Assembly (NCBI GenBank): GCA_021812825.1
Contig: JAKAMO010000092.1
Coordinates: 1 to 9,842, forward strand
DNA: 9,842 nt
Source: a bacterium
Lineage (GTDB): Bacteria; Elusimicrobiota; Elusimicrobia; Elusimicrobiales; UBA9959
Reading direction: 5' to 3'
A model generated the notes under the pieces. That model saw only the letters and a program-made list of their open reading frames with translations, was not told where the DNA came from and made no database searches. The position numbers and the translations under genes are program-made. Positions 1 through 6,863 of this stretch are shown here, one piece after another (within the stretch, counting starts at the first letter, position 1; the number at the start of each line of letters is the position of its first letter).

Positions 1-54
1 GGCCGGCGGCGGGCAGGCGAAAGCTAAAAGCAGGCAGAGGATGAGTTGTCTCAT
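1..54 (-). CDS. Start of a leftward gene with a signal peptide (partial)
   Basis: Reading leftward from an ATG at 54-52 gives 18 codons, MRQLILCLLLAFACPPPA, before the window edge. This has the form of an export signal: one positive residue, a hydrophobic core of about ten residues, then a small-residue and Cys/Pro-rich end. The LAFAC segment only loosely resembles a lipobox, so either a lipoprotein or a signal-peptidase-I substrate is possible. The Shine-Dalgarno sequence is weak. The gene would be divergent from clpB and share its control region. The same bases also read rightward as the tail of an open frame ending with TAA at 56-58, so the call is not secure. Function unknown. Confidence 0.45.
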   Translation of the reverse strand, partial: MRQLILCLLLAFACPPPA

Positions 55-96
55 TTAAACCCATCTTACCAACTATGGAGTAAGCTGGTCTAGATG

Positions 97-131
97 ATAA
101 CTAGCAGTCTTGACAAATGACTGCTAGTTAT
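97..131. promoter_or_regulatory. CIRCE-like inverted-repeat operator upstream of clpB
   Basis: Bases 97-109 (ATAACTAGCAGTC) and 119-131 (GACTGCTAGTTAT) are perfect reverse complements, 13 bp each, separated by 9 bp. The HrcA-binding CIRCE element is TTAGCACTC-N9-GAGTGCTAA. The inner nine bases here are CTAGCAGTC-N9-GACTGCTAG, so spacing is identical and 7 of 9 positions match in each arm, with symmetric changes. The spacer contains the clpB -35 box, so a bound repressor would block RNA polymerase. That HrcA is the protein is inferred from the resemblance and from the chaperone gene it controls. Confidence 0.75.
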
Positions 132-138
132 TTATACT
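110..138 (+). promoter_or_regulatory. Sigma-70 promoter of clpB
   Basis: A consensus -35 box TTGACA (110-115) is separated by exactly 17 bp from a -10 box TATACT (133-138, five of six matches). Transcription would begin near base 145 and leave a leader of about 80 nt. The -35 box lies in the spacer of the inverted repeat, and the -10 box begins two bases after the right arm. This is the best promoter match seen in the window. Confidence 0.8.
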
Positions 139-144
139 ATAAAT

Positions 145-224
145 GAAATACCTTTAAGTTCCCGGGCCTTCCGGCCGCGAATATCCCAGAACAGTCGGTC
201 GGCGCCCCGGGTAAGGGAGGGGCC
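145..224 (+). promoter_or_regulatory. clpB 5' leader with SD and possible alternative pairings
   Basis: The ribosome-binding site is the GGGAGG at 215-220, four bases before the ATG. CCTTCC at 167-172 is complementary to all six of its bases (one G-U pair), which could hide it. A competing helix pairs CCCGGG at 161-166 with CCCGGG at 206-211 and would leave the site exposed. The two pairings cross and cannot form together as simple nested stems. A temperature-sensing leader is possible for a heat-shock chaperone, but this is inference from complementarity only. Confidence 0.35.
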
Positions 225-2810
225 ATGAGCATAAGGTTCGACAAGTTCACCATCAAGGCGCAGGAGGCGGTACAGGCCTCGGAAGCCGAGGCCGGGCGCT
301 TCGGCAACCAGCAGGTAGAGCCGCTTCATCTGCTGCTCGCCCTGTTGTCCCAGGCCGAAGGCCTGATCCCCGACGTGGTCCGCAAGCTGGGCGCGAGCCC
401 CGAGGCCCTGGCAGCGGCCGCCGTGCGCGGCTGCGAGGGGCTGCCCAAGGTCAGCGGCGGAGAACGGTACCTCTCCCTTGCCTATAAGAAAGTGCTGGAT
501 GAAGCGCAGAGGGAGATGGTCGTTTTCAAGGACGAGTTCGCCTCTACGGAGCATCTGTTCCTGGCCATAGCCAAGTCTTCCGGAGACCCGGCCCAGGCCC
601 TGCTGACCGCGCAGGGCGTGACCCATGACGGCATACTGAAGGCGTTGTTGGCCGTGCGCGGCAGCCACCGCGTCACCGACCAGGAGCCGGAGGCCAAGTA
701 CCAGGCGCTGCAGAAGTACGCGCGAGACCTGACCGACGCGGCCCGCAAGGGGAAGATGGACCCGGTGATCGGCCGCGACGAGGAGGTACGCCGGGTGATA
801 CAGGTGCTGTCTCGCCGCACCAAGAACAACCCGGTGCTGATAGGTGAGCCCGGAGTGGGCAAGACCGCCATCGTGGAGGGCATAGCCCAGCGCATAGCCG
901 CGGGCTCGGTCCCCGAAGGGCTCAAGAACAAGAAGTTGGTGGCGCTGGACCTGGGCGCCATGCTCGCGGGCGCCAAGTTCCGCGGCGAGTTCGAGGACAG
1001 GCTGAAGGCCGTGCTCAAGGAGATCGAGAAGGCGGAAGGCGGCGTGATACTCTTCATCGACGAATTGCACACCCTGGTCGGCGCGGGGGCGGCCGAGGGC
1101 GCGATAGATGCCTCCAACATGCTGAAGCCCGCGCTCGCGCGCGGCGAGCTGCGCTGCATAGGCGCCACTACGCTCAACGAGTACCAGAAATACATCGAGA
1201 AGGACGCGGCCCTCGAGCGCCGCTTCCAGCAGGTCTACGTGGGCGAGCCCGGCCCCGAGGAGACGATAGCGATACTGCGCGGCCTCAAGGAGAAGTACGA
1301 GATCCACCACGGCGTGCGCATCAAGGACGCGGCCATCATAGCGGCCGTGCGCCTGTCGCACCGCTACATCACGGACCGCTTCCTGCCGGACAAGGCCATA
1401 GACCTCGTGGACGAGGCGGCCTCGGCGTTGCGCATAGAGATAGACTCGATGCCCGCCGAGCTGGACCAGCTAGAGCACAAGGTGCTGCAGCTGGAGGTGG
1501 AGCGCCAGGCGCTGAAGAAGGAGAGCGACGCCGCTTCCAGGGCGCGCCTGAAGACTCTGGAAAAGGAACTTGCCGATCTGAAGGAGCGCGCGAGCGCGCT
1601 GAAGCTGCGCTGGAAGGGGGAGACGGACCTCATCTCCCGCGCGCGCGGCCTGAAGGAGAGCGTGGAGTCGCTGAACCTCGAGGAGCAGTCGGCCCGCCGC
1701 CGCGGAGACCTGGACAAGGCCGCGGAGATACAATACGGCAAGCTGCCCGCCGCGAAAAAGGAGATAGAGAAGGCCGAGGCCGACCTCGCCGGACTTCAAT
1801 CCAAGGGGGCGCTGCTGAAGGAAGAGGTCGACGAGGAAGATATCGCGAAGATAGTCTCCAAGTGGACCGGAGTGCCGGTTTCCCGCATGATGGAAGGAGA
1901 AATGGCCAAGCTGGTGAAGATGGAGGACAAGCTGCGCGCGCGCGTGGTGGGGCAGGACGAGGCGCTGTCGCTCGTGGCCAACGCCGTCAGGCGCAGCCGC
2001 GCCGGCGTGACAGAGGGCGGCAGGCCGATAGGCAGCTTCATCTTCATGGGTCCGACCGGCGTGGGCAAGACCGAGCTCGCCCGCGCGCTGGCCGAATTCC
2101 TGTTCGACGACGAGAAGGCGCTGACGCGCATAGACATGTCGGAATATATGGAGAAGCACGCGGTGGCCCGTCTGATAGGCGCGCCCCCCGGCTACGTGGG
2201 CTACGACGAGGGCGGCCAGCTGACCGAGCGGGTGCGCCGGCGCCCGTACTCGGTGATACTGTTCGATGAGATAGAGAAAGCGCACCCGGACGTCTTCAAC
2301 GTGCTGCTGCAGGTGCTGGACGAGGGGCGCCTCACCGACGGCAAGGGCCGCACGGTGGACTTCCGGAACACTATAGTCATCATGACCTCCAACATCGCCT
2401 CGCGGATGATACTCGAGAGCGCGGGGAAGCCGGGCGAGGAGGTCAGGCGCGCGGTGCGCGACAGTTTGCTGGAACACTTCAGGCCGGAGTTCATCAACCG
2501 CGTCGACGAGATCGTGGTCTTCAACGCGCTGGGCAAGGCGGAGATAGCGCGGGTGGTAGACATACAGCTCGAGCGCCTGCGCAGGGTGCTCGCGGAGCGG
2601 GGGTTAGGGCTGGAGCTGGATAAGTCGGCCCGCGACCTGCTGTTCAGGGAAGGCTACGACCCGCAGTACGGCGCCCGCCCTATGAAGCGCGCGCTGCAGC
2701 GGCTGGTGCAGGACCCGCTGGCGATGAAGCTGCTGGCCGGGGAGATAAAGCCGGGCGGCAGGCTGGAGGTGTCGGCCGGCAAGGATGGCATGGAGTTCGG
2801 GAAAGCCTGA
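225..2810 (+). CDS. clpB: ATP-dependent chaperone/disaggregase ClpB
   Basis: ClpB is a cytoplasmic hexameric AAA+ ring that pulls proteins out of aggregates with DnaK. The 861 residues match the usual length (about 860). Order: Clp N-terminal repeats (about 1-145); first AAA+ module with Walker A GEPGVGKT at 207-214 and Walker B ending in D279-E280; a long charged coiled-coil middle domain (about 405-530); second AAA+ module with Walker A GPTGVGKT at 609-616 and Walker B D681-E682; and a C-terminal D2-small domain. The full-length middle domain separates it from ClpA and ClpC, and I saw no ClpP-docking tripeptide. The ATG follows GGGAGG. It has its own promoter, a CIRCE-like operator and a terminator, so it is probably monocistronic and heat-inducible. 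The high GC content produces long antisense open frames that are not genes. Confidence 0.97.
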   Translation: MSIRFDKFTIKAQEAVQASEAEAGRFGNQQVEPLHLLLALLSQAEGLIPDVVRKLGASPEALAAAAVRGCEGLPKVSGGERYLSLAYKKVLDEAQREMVVFKDEFASTEHLFLAIAKSSGDPAQALLTAQGVTHDGILKALLAVRGSHRVTDQEPEAKYQALQKYARDLTDAARKGKMDPVIGRDEEVRRVIQVLSRRTKNNPVLIGEPGVGKTAIVEGIAQRIAAGSVPEGLKNKKLVALDLGAMLAGAKFRGEFEDRLKAVLKEIEKAEGGVILFIDELHTLVGAGAAEGAIDASNMLKPALARGELRCIGATTLNEYQKYIEKDAALERRFQQVYVGEPGPEETIAILRGLKEKYEIHHGVRIKDAAIIAAVRLSHRYITDRFLPDKAIDLVDEAASALRIEIDSMPAELDQLEHKVLQLEVERQALKKESDAASRARLKTLEKELADLKERASALKLRWKGETDLISRARGLKESVESLNLEEQSARRRGDLDKAAEIQYGKLPAAKKEIEKAEADLAGLQSKGALLKEEVDEEDIAKIVSKWTGVPVSRMMEGEMAKLVKMEDKLRARVVGQDEALSLVANAVRRSRAGVTEGGRPIGSFIFMGPTGVGKTELARALAEFLFDDEKALTRIDMSEYMEKHAVARLIGAPPGYVGYDEGGQLTERVRRRPYSVILFDEIEKAHPDVFNVLLQVLDEGRLTDGKGRTVDFRNTIVIMTSNIASRMILESAGKPGEEVRRAVRDSLLEHFRPEFINRVDEIVVFNALGKAEIARVVDIQLERLRRVLAERGLGLELDKSARDLLFREGYDPQYGARPMKRALQRLVQDPLAMKLLAGEIKPGGRLEVSAGKDGMEFGKA

Positions 2811-2823
2811 GTCAGCCGCCCGC

Positions 2824-2862
2824 AAAAAAAGCCGCGCCCCTTGAAGGAGCGCGGCTTTTTTT
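2824..2862. terminator. Symmetric (bidirectional) terminator between clpB and glyA
   Basis: A7-GCCGCGC at 2824-2837 pairs perfectly with GCGCGGC-T7 at 2849-2862, around an 11-nt loop. The GC stem followed by seven T residues is a classic intrinsic terminator starting 14 bases after the clpB stop. Because the A-tract and T-tract are symmetric, it also reads as a terminator for the leftward operon ending with glyA, although about 200 nt beyond that stop. Confidence 0.9.
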
Positions 2863-2871
2863 ATTTCAGGC

Positions 2872-2948
2872 GGCTTTAGCCTGAATTCCGCAGTTCAACA
2901 TGGTTTTCATTATGAAGATTCAGTGAACATAATTATTCTGCGGAATTC
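2872..2948. repeat. Nested inverted repeats in the convergent intergenic region
   Basis: GAATTCCGCAG (2883-2893) and CTGCGGAATTC (2938-2948) are perfect 11-bp inverted repeats enclosing 44 nt. Inside lie GTTCA (2893-2897) against TGAAC (2923-2927), and a small TTCAT-T-ATGAA palindrome. Just before them GGCT-TT-AGCC (2872-2881) is another short hairpin. The enclosed segment is AT-rich, unlike its surroundings. It has no open frame of note. It may be a structured RNA 3' end or a small palindromic repeat unit. Confidence 0.6.
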
Positions 2949-3056
2949 CCCGCGAAGCGGGCCGAGGGCCCAGCGCTATGCGCGCCAGGCCCGAGGAGGT
3001 GTATGCCTCCCGAAGGGCGCCCGCTATGCGGGCGGAAAATTTCAACTGAAATTTTC
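2949..3056. repeat. Array of small perfect hairpins after the glyA stop
   Basis: Six or seven short palindromes follow one another almost without gaps: CCCGC-GAA-GCGGG (2949-2961), GGGCC-GAG-GGCCC (2959-2971, sharing an arm with the first), GCGC-TAT-GCGC (2973-2983), GGAGG-TGTATG-CCTCC (2995-3010), CCC-GAA-GGG (3009-3017), CGCCCGC-TAT-GCGGGCG (3018-3034) and a 10-bp AT-rich one, GAAAATTTCA-AC-TGAAATTTTC (3035-3056). Most loops are GAA or TAT triplets. No protein is supported here. The last hairpin begins four bases from the glyA stop and may protect or end that transcript. Confidence 0.7.
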
Positions 3057-3059
3057 AGG

Positions 3060-4310
3060 TTAGTTCTCGAAACCGGGGTACATCGGGAAGCCGGAGCAGA
3101 GCAGCTTCACCTGTTCCTTTATTCCTTTCAGCGCCTTGTCGTCGTCCTTGTGGGCGATGGCCTCGTCCAGCAGGCCCGCGATGACGGCCATCTGCTTCTC
3201 CTTCATGCCGCGGGTGGTGACGGCGGGCGAGCCTATGCGGATGCCGCTGGTGACCATCGGCTTCTGCGGGTCGTAGGGTATCGTGTTCTTGTTCACCGTG
3301 ATGCCGGCCTTGTCCAGCGCCTTCTCGGCCTCGAGGCCGGTTATGTTCTTGGCGCGCAGGTCCACGCTGAGAAGGTGGCAGTCAGTGCCGCCGGAGACTA
3401 TGCGATAGCCGCGGCCCTGCAGCTCGCGCGCGAGCTTGCGGGCGTTCTTGAGCACCTGGACCTGGTAATCCTTGAATTTGGGGCTCAGGGCCTCCCTGAA
3501 GCAGACGGCCTTGCCGGCTATCGCGTGCATCAGCGGGCCGCCCTGGTTGCCGGGGAAGTTGGTGCGGTCCACGTTCTTGGCGTAGCAGGCCTTGGAGAGG
3601 ATCAGGCCGCCGCGTGGGCCGCGCAGCGTCTTGTGCGTGGTAGTGGTGACGATGTCCGCGTACTCCACCGGCGACGGATAGATGCCGGCGGCGATAAGGC
3701 CCGCGTAGTGCGCTATATCGGTGACGAGGAAGGCCTTCCAGACGTCGGCGGCGCGCTTGATGCGGGCCCAGTCCCATTTGCGGGAATAGTTGGAGGCGCC
3801 GGCCATGATCAGCTTGGGGCGGTGCTTCTCGATGAGCTTCTCCATTTCCTCGTAGTCTATCAGCTCGGTCTCCTGGCTGACGTTCATCGTGACTATCTTG
3901 AAGTAGCGGCCGGAGAAGTTGAGCGGGTGGCCGTGCGACAGGTGGCCGCCGTGGCTGAGGTTCAGGCCCATCACGGTGTCGCCGGGATCTATCAGCGAGA
4001 GATAGGCGGCGATGTTGGCCTGCGTGCCGGAATGCGGCTGCACGTTGGCGTGCTCCGCGTGGAAGAGCTTCTTGGCGCGGTCTATCGCGAGCTTCTCGGC
4101 CACGTCCACGTGTTCGCAGCCGCCGTAGTAGCGCTTGCCGGGGTAGCCTTCGGCGTACTTGTTGGTGAGGACGCTGCCCAGGGCCTCGAGGACGGCCCTG
4201 GAGGTATAGTTCTCGGAGGCTATCAGCTCGAGGTTGTTCTGCTGGCGCAGCACCTCGCCCTTGACCGCCGCGTAAAGCTGGGGATCGCTCTTCTTTATCT
4301 CGTCGTACAT
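3060..4310 (-). CDS. glyA: Serine hydroxymethyltransferase
   Basis: This cytoplasmic PLP enzyme converts serine and tetrahydrofolate to glycine and 5,10-methylene-tetrahydrofolate, the main source of one-carbon units. The 416 residues are the normal bacterial length. Visible family features: LIASEN near residue 30, [15 protein letters not shown] at 50-64, HSGTQAN at 93-99, SHGGHLSHG at 119-127, the PLP-contacting DIAH at 198-201, and [14 protein letters not shown], in which Lys227 forms the Schiff base. The ATG at 4310 follows AAGGAGA at good spacing. It is the last gene of a leftward operon, 36 nt after the phosphatase stop. Its 3' end lies four bases from a dense hairpin array. Nothing looks truncated. 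Confidence 0.97.
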   Translation of the reverse strand: MYDEIKKSDPQLYAAVKGEVLRQQNNLELIASENYTSRAVLEALGSVLTNKYAEGYPGKRYYGGCEHVDVAEKLAIDRAKKLFHAEHANVQPHSGTQANIAAYLSLIDPGDTVMGLNLSHGGHLSHGHPLNFSGRYFKIVTMNVSQETELIDYEEMEKLIEKHRPKLIMAGASNYSRKWDWARIKRAADVWKAFLVTDIAHYAGLIAAGIYPSPVEYADIVTTTTHKTLRGPRGGLILSKACYAKNVDRTNFPGNQGGPLMHAIAGKAVCFREALSPKFKDYQVQVLKNARKLARELQGRGYRIVSGGTDCHLLSVDLRAKNITGLEAEKALDKAGITVNKNTIPYDPQKPMVTSGIRIGSPAVTTRGMKEKQMAVIAGLLDEAIAHKDDDKALKGIKEQVKLLCSGFPMYPGFEN

Positions 4311-4346
4311 TTTAGTCTCTCCTTGGGTGACCGCGTAAAACCAAAT

Positions 4347-4805
4347 TCATTGTACTTCTTTTTTCAGTCTCTCCAGCGAGGCCGTTACGGCCGATTTTAT
4401 CGCCTTGAAGATAGTGAAGTAGAAGACGTCGTCCAGGCCGAACGGGTCCGCGATGTCGCCGCTCCCGAGGCCCGCGTATTCCAGCAGCGTGAAGGTCTTC
4501 TTTTCCTCTCCGGGGAAGGAGGAGATTATGCCGGCCTTGTGCGCCCGGGTCATCCCCAGTATCAGATCGGCGCCGGCGGCGAGTTCGGCGGTCAGCGGGA
4601 CCGGGACGTGGGTGTAGGGCGGGACGCCTTCTTTCGCCAGCAGCTGCGCGACTATGGGCGGCTGGGGGATGTCCGGAGAGGCGGCAAGGCCGGCGGAGGA
4701 GAACTCGAGCGGCAGGCCCTCCTTTCCGGCCAGCAGGGCGGCGTAGCGGTGGGCCAGCACGCTGCGGCAGGTATTGCCGGTGCAGACGAAAAGGACCTTC
4801 CTCAG
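4347..4805 (-). CDS. Low-molecular-weight phosphatase, YwlE-like (probable protein-arginine phosphatase)
   Basis: 152 residues from a proposed CTG start, the usual size for this family. The N-terminus RKVLFVCTGNTCRS holds the C-x5-R-S catalytic loop (Cys8, Arg14), and DIADPFG near the C-terminus holds the general-acid Asp. The loop CTGNTCRS is the sequence I recall for Bacillus YwlE, where Thr in place of the Ile/Leu of tyrosine phosphatases selects phospho-arginine; Thr12 here is that position. The usual Pro-x-Ala-Glu after the loop is VLAH instead. No in-frame ATG, GTG or TTG lies near the fold's start: the only close candidate is CTG at 4805-4803, which overlaps the rsmI stop as CTGA, with GAGGAGG seven bases upstream. 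The only upstream ATG (4943) is deep inside rsmI and would add an implausible Arg-rich tail. A tyrosine phosphatase role is the alternative. Confidence 0.85.
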   Translation of the reverse strand: MRKVLFVCTGNTCRSVLAHRYAALLAGKEGLPLEFSSAGLAASPDIPQPPIVAQLLAKEGVPPYTHVPVPLTAELAAGADLILGMTRAHKAGIISSFPGEEKKTFTLLEYAGLGSGDIADPFGLDDVFYFTIFKAIKSAVTASLERLKKEVQ

Positions 4806-5515
4806 GGCAGGTCCTCCTCTTCGGAGCCGCCGCTCTCCTCTTCCGCTGCCTCGGGCGGCCGCAGCAGCACCACCACCTCGCCCTTCACCTCTCCGGCGGA
4901 TTCGATCTTCGCGATGGTCTCGTCGATGGCGCCGCCGGTCCACTCCTCGTAGACCTTGCTTATTTCGCGGGCCACCACCGCCGTCAGGCCCGGGCCGAAC
5001 TCCTCCCGCGCCATGGCCAGGAACTTCTTCAGCCGGTACGGGGACTCGAAAAGGATGACGGTCTTGTTCAGGGAAAAAGCGGCCTTGAGCGCCTTGAGGA
5101 TCTTCCCGCGCGAGCGGGGCAGGAAGCCCAAAAAAACGAAGGAGTCGCAGGGAAGTCCCGAGCCGGCCGCGGCGGCGATGACGGCCGACGGGCCCGGCAG
5201 CGCCGTGACCTTTATGCCGTTGGCGCGGGCCAGGGAGACCAGCCTCTTGCCGGGGTCGGAGATGCAGGGGGAGCCGCCGTCGGTGACGAGCGCGGCGCTC
5301 TTGCCGGACTTGAGCCAGGCCATCGCGCCGGCCACGGACCGCTCGTCGTGCTCGTTGTAGCGGAAAAGCTTCTTGGAGAGGCCGAAATGGTTCAGCAGGT
5401 TCAGCGTGCGGCGCGTGTCCTCGCAGAAGACGGCGTCGGCCTCGCGCAGGACGTCCAGCGCGCGCAGCGTGATATCTTTCAGGTTTCCTATCGGTGTGGG
5501 GACTATGGAGAGCAC
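4802..5515 (-). CDS. rsmI: 16S rRNA (cytidine-1402-2'-O)-methyltransferase RsmI
   Basis: RsmI uses S-adenosylmethionine to methylate the 2'-OH of C1402 in the decoding centre of 16S rRNA. It belongs to the tetrapyrrole-methylase fold. Visible motifs: PTPIGNL at residues 6-12, CEDTR at 31-35, TDGGSPCISDPG at 78-89, LPGPSA at 106-111, FLGFLPR at 128-134 and ESPYRL at 157-162. It starts with GTG at 5515, five bases after GGAGG and 13 nt after the upstream stop; an overlapping ATG at 5517 is out of frame. At 237 residues it is shorter than E. coli RsmI (about 286): it lacks the C-terminal helical domain and ends in an acidic tail after the core. Its stop overlaps the phosphatase start, suggesting coupled translation. 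Confidence 0.95.
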   Translation of the reverse strand: MLSIVPTPIGNLKDITLRALDVLREADAVFCEDTRRTLNLLNHFGLSKKLFRYNEHDERSVAGAMAWLKSGKSAALVTDGGSPCISDPGKRLVSLARANGIKVTALPGPSAVIAAAAGSGLPCDSFVFLGFLPRSRGKILKALKAAFSLNKTVILFESPYRLKKFLAMAREEFGPGLTAVVAREISKVYEEWTGGAIDETIAKIESAGEVKGEVVVLLRPPEAAEEESGGSEEEDLP

Positions 5516-5528
5516 ATCGCCCTCCGGG

Positions 5529-6758
5529 CTATTTCTCGAACTCGGGCCAGCCGTCCTTCTCCAGCTTCAGGAAGGCCTTGACCACGTCGGGGTCGAACTG
5601 GCGGCTTGAGCCCTTGATCAGCTGGTCCTCGGCGATATCCACGCTGAGGGCCTTGCGGTAGGGGCGGTCGCTGCGCATGGCGTCCCAGGCGTCTATCGTG
5701 GCCACGATGCGCGCGCCCAGCGGGATCTCCTCGCCCTTGAGACCCTCGGGGTAGCCCATGCCGTTGAACCATTCCTGGTGGTAGAGCACCATCTGCGCCA
5801 CCGGCCCGAGGAAATTTATCGGGGAAAGTATCTGGTAGCCTATGGCCGGGTGCTTCTTGATCTCCTCGTACTCCTCGTTGGTCAGCTTGCCCGGCTTGGA
5901 GAGGATAGCGCCGTCGATGCCTATCTTGCCGATATCGTGCAGCAGGGCCGCGTACTCCACGTAGCGGATCATCTGCTCGGGCATGCGCAGTTCCTCGGCG
6001 AGGCGCCGCGCCTTCTGGCGGGCGCGGCCCGCGTGGTCGCCGGTATAGGAGTCCTTCGCGTCTATCACGCGCGCGAGCGTCTGCACCATCTCGAGGTAGA
6101 AGTTCTCGAGGCTCTCGTAGAGCTTGATGTTCTCGAGCGTGATGGCGGTCTCGCCGGCCAGGAGCGTCAGGAATTTGAGGTCGTAGTCGGTGAAGGATTC
6201 CTTCTCGCGGGAGAGGTGGAGGTTCAGCACGCCGAAGGGCTTTTCCTTGAGCTTCAGCGGTATCGCGATGAAGGGGTCCTTCTGCTCCTCCTTGCCGATG
6301 AAATCCTTGTACTGGGTGTTCTGCGCCGGGTCGGTAACGAAGATTGTCTCCCCGGTCTGGAACGCTCGGCCGGCTATGCCGAGGCCCGGCTTTATGCGGG
6401 TGTTCTCGATGACCTCGCGGGAAATGTTCTTGGAGGCGGCTATGCGGAGCTCGTCGGCCTGCGCGTCGTGTATCATCAGCGAGCCGCGGGGCGAGGCTAT
6501 CAGCTCGCAGGCGGATTCCACCACGGTCTGGTAGAACTCCTCCTTCTTTATCGTGCCGGCGTTCACTATGCCTATCTCGTGGATGGTGAGCAGGCTGGTC
6601 AGCAGCTCGTCGAACTTGCCCCAGGTGGCCCTTAAGGAGAGCTCGGTGCCGCTGGCGGATTCGGGCGGCTTGTCCAGGCGAAGCTCGTATACCTTGCGCA
6701 GCAGGACGCCGATGACGATGAGAAGTGTTGCGACCGCCAGCGAAAGCAGGTATACCAT
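5529..6758 (-). CDS. Membrane-anchored GAF and HD-GYP domain protein (probable c-di-GMP phosphodiesterase)
   Basis: 409 residues. Residues 2-20 form one hydrophobic N-terminal helix without a cleavage site, so the protein is probably tethered to the inner membrane facing the cytoplasm. Residues about 65-212 form a GAF sensor domain (GLGIAGRAFQTGE, then FIAIPLKLKEKPFGVLNLH). Residues about 222-405 are an HD-GYP domain: HDIGKIG with His274-Asp275, KKHP with His303, YHQEWFNGMGYP at 326-337 with GYP at 335-337, and DAWDAMRSDRPYR. Such proteins hydrolyse cyclic di-GMP. The common HHE motif reads HQE here, so one likely metal ligand is changed to Gln328. It is the first gene of the leftward operon; no Shine-Dalgarno sequence precedes the ATG. 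The ligand of the GAF domain is unknown. Confidence 0.93.
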   Translation of the reverse strand: MVYLLSLAVATLLIVIGVLLRKVYELRLDKPPESASGTELSLRATWGKFDELLTSLLTIHEIGIVNAGTIKKEEFYQTVVESACELIASPRGSLMIHDAQADELRIAASKNISREVIENTRIKPGLGIAGRAFQTGETIFVTDPAQNTQYKDFIGKEEQKDPFIAIPLKLKEKPFGVLNLHLSREKESFTDYDLKFLTLLAGETAITLENIKLYESLENFYLEMVQTLARVIDAKDSYTGDHAGRARQKARRLAEELRMPEQMIRYVEYAALLHDIGKIGIDGAILSKPGKLTNEEYEEIKKHPAIGYQILSPINFLGPVAQMVLYHQEWFNGMGYPEGLKGEEIPLGARIVATIDAWDAMRSDRPYRKALSVDIAEDQLIKGSSRQFDPDVVKAFLKLEKDGWPEFEK

Positions 6759-6768
6759 GACAGGAAAA

Positions 6769-6798
6769 AGGATAGCAAAAGAACGCGGGCAAATCCAA
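6769..6798 (-). promoter_or_regulatory. Possible promoter of the leftward HD-GYP/rsmI/phosphatase/glyA operon
   Basis: Reading leftward, TTGGAT (6798-6793) and TATCCT (6774-6769) are 18 bp apart, a moderate match to -35 and -10 boxes. Transcription would start about 3-4 bases before the ATG at 6758. This would leave almost no leader, in line with the missing ribosome-binding site. Confidence 0.35.
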
Positions 6799-6850
6799 TA
6801 AAAAGGATATCGTTAAGGAGGGCCGCCGGCCGTTATTGTAATCGAGAACC

Positions 6851-6856
6851 TATAAT
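6851..6856 (+). promoter_or_regulatory. Consensus -10 box immediately upstream of dapB
   Basis: A perfect TATAAT lies seven bases before the dapB ATG. Initiation at the normal distance would fall on or next to the start codon. No convincing -35 box is found 16-18 bp upstream, where the sequence is GC-rich. The only SD-like run (AAGGAGGG, about 6815-6822) is over 40 bases upstream of the ATG. Confidence 0.5.
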
Positions 6857-6863
6857 ATTTATA

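Noticed and set aside
132..1361. 409-codon leftward open frame, and further leftward frames, over clpB.
   Set aside because: They are antisense shadows of clpB; the repetitive Leu/Arg/Ala/Gly-rich products have no motif.
2949..3056. The repeated hairpins were considered as a CRISPR array.
   Set aside because: There is no constant repeat with spacers of regular length, and no cas gene is in the window.
4347..4805. Annotation as an arsenate reductase.
   Set aside because: The fold is shared, but the loop matches protein-arginine phosphatase better, the C-terminal redox cysteine pair of thioredoxin-linked ArsC is missing, and no arsenic genes are nearby.
3003..4952. 649-codon rightward open frame preceded by AGGAGG at good spacing from an ATG.
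   Set aside because: It runs antisense to glyA and the phosphatase, both with clear catalytic motifs. The protein has no recognisable domain and a composition expected from the complement of GC-rich codons. The AGGAGG is the arm of a hairpin.
5503..6798. 431-codon leftward open frame over the HD-GYP gene.
   Set aside because: It is a frame-shifted reading of the HD-GYP gene, rich in Arg, Pro and Gly with no domain, while the other frame shows GAF and HD-GYP motifs.
6833..6840. The octamer TTATTGTA occurs here and at 9179-9186, upstream of two genes that may be leaderless.
   Set aside because: Its distance from the start codon differs (23 against 10 bases), and an AT-rich octamer can recur by chance, so a shared control site is not supported.
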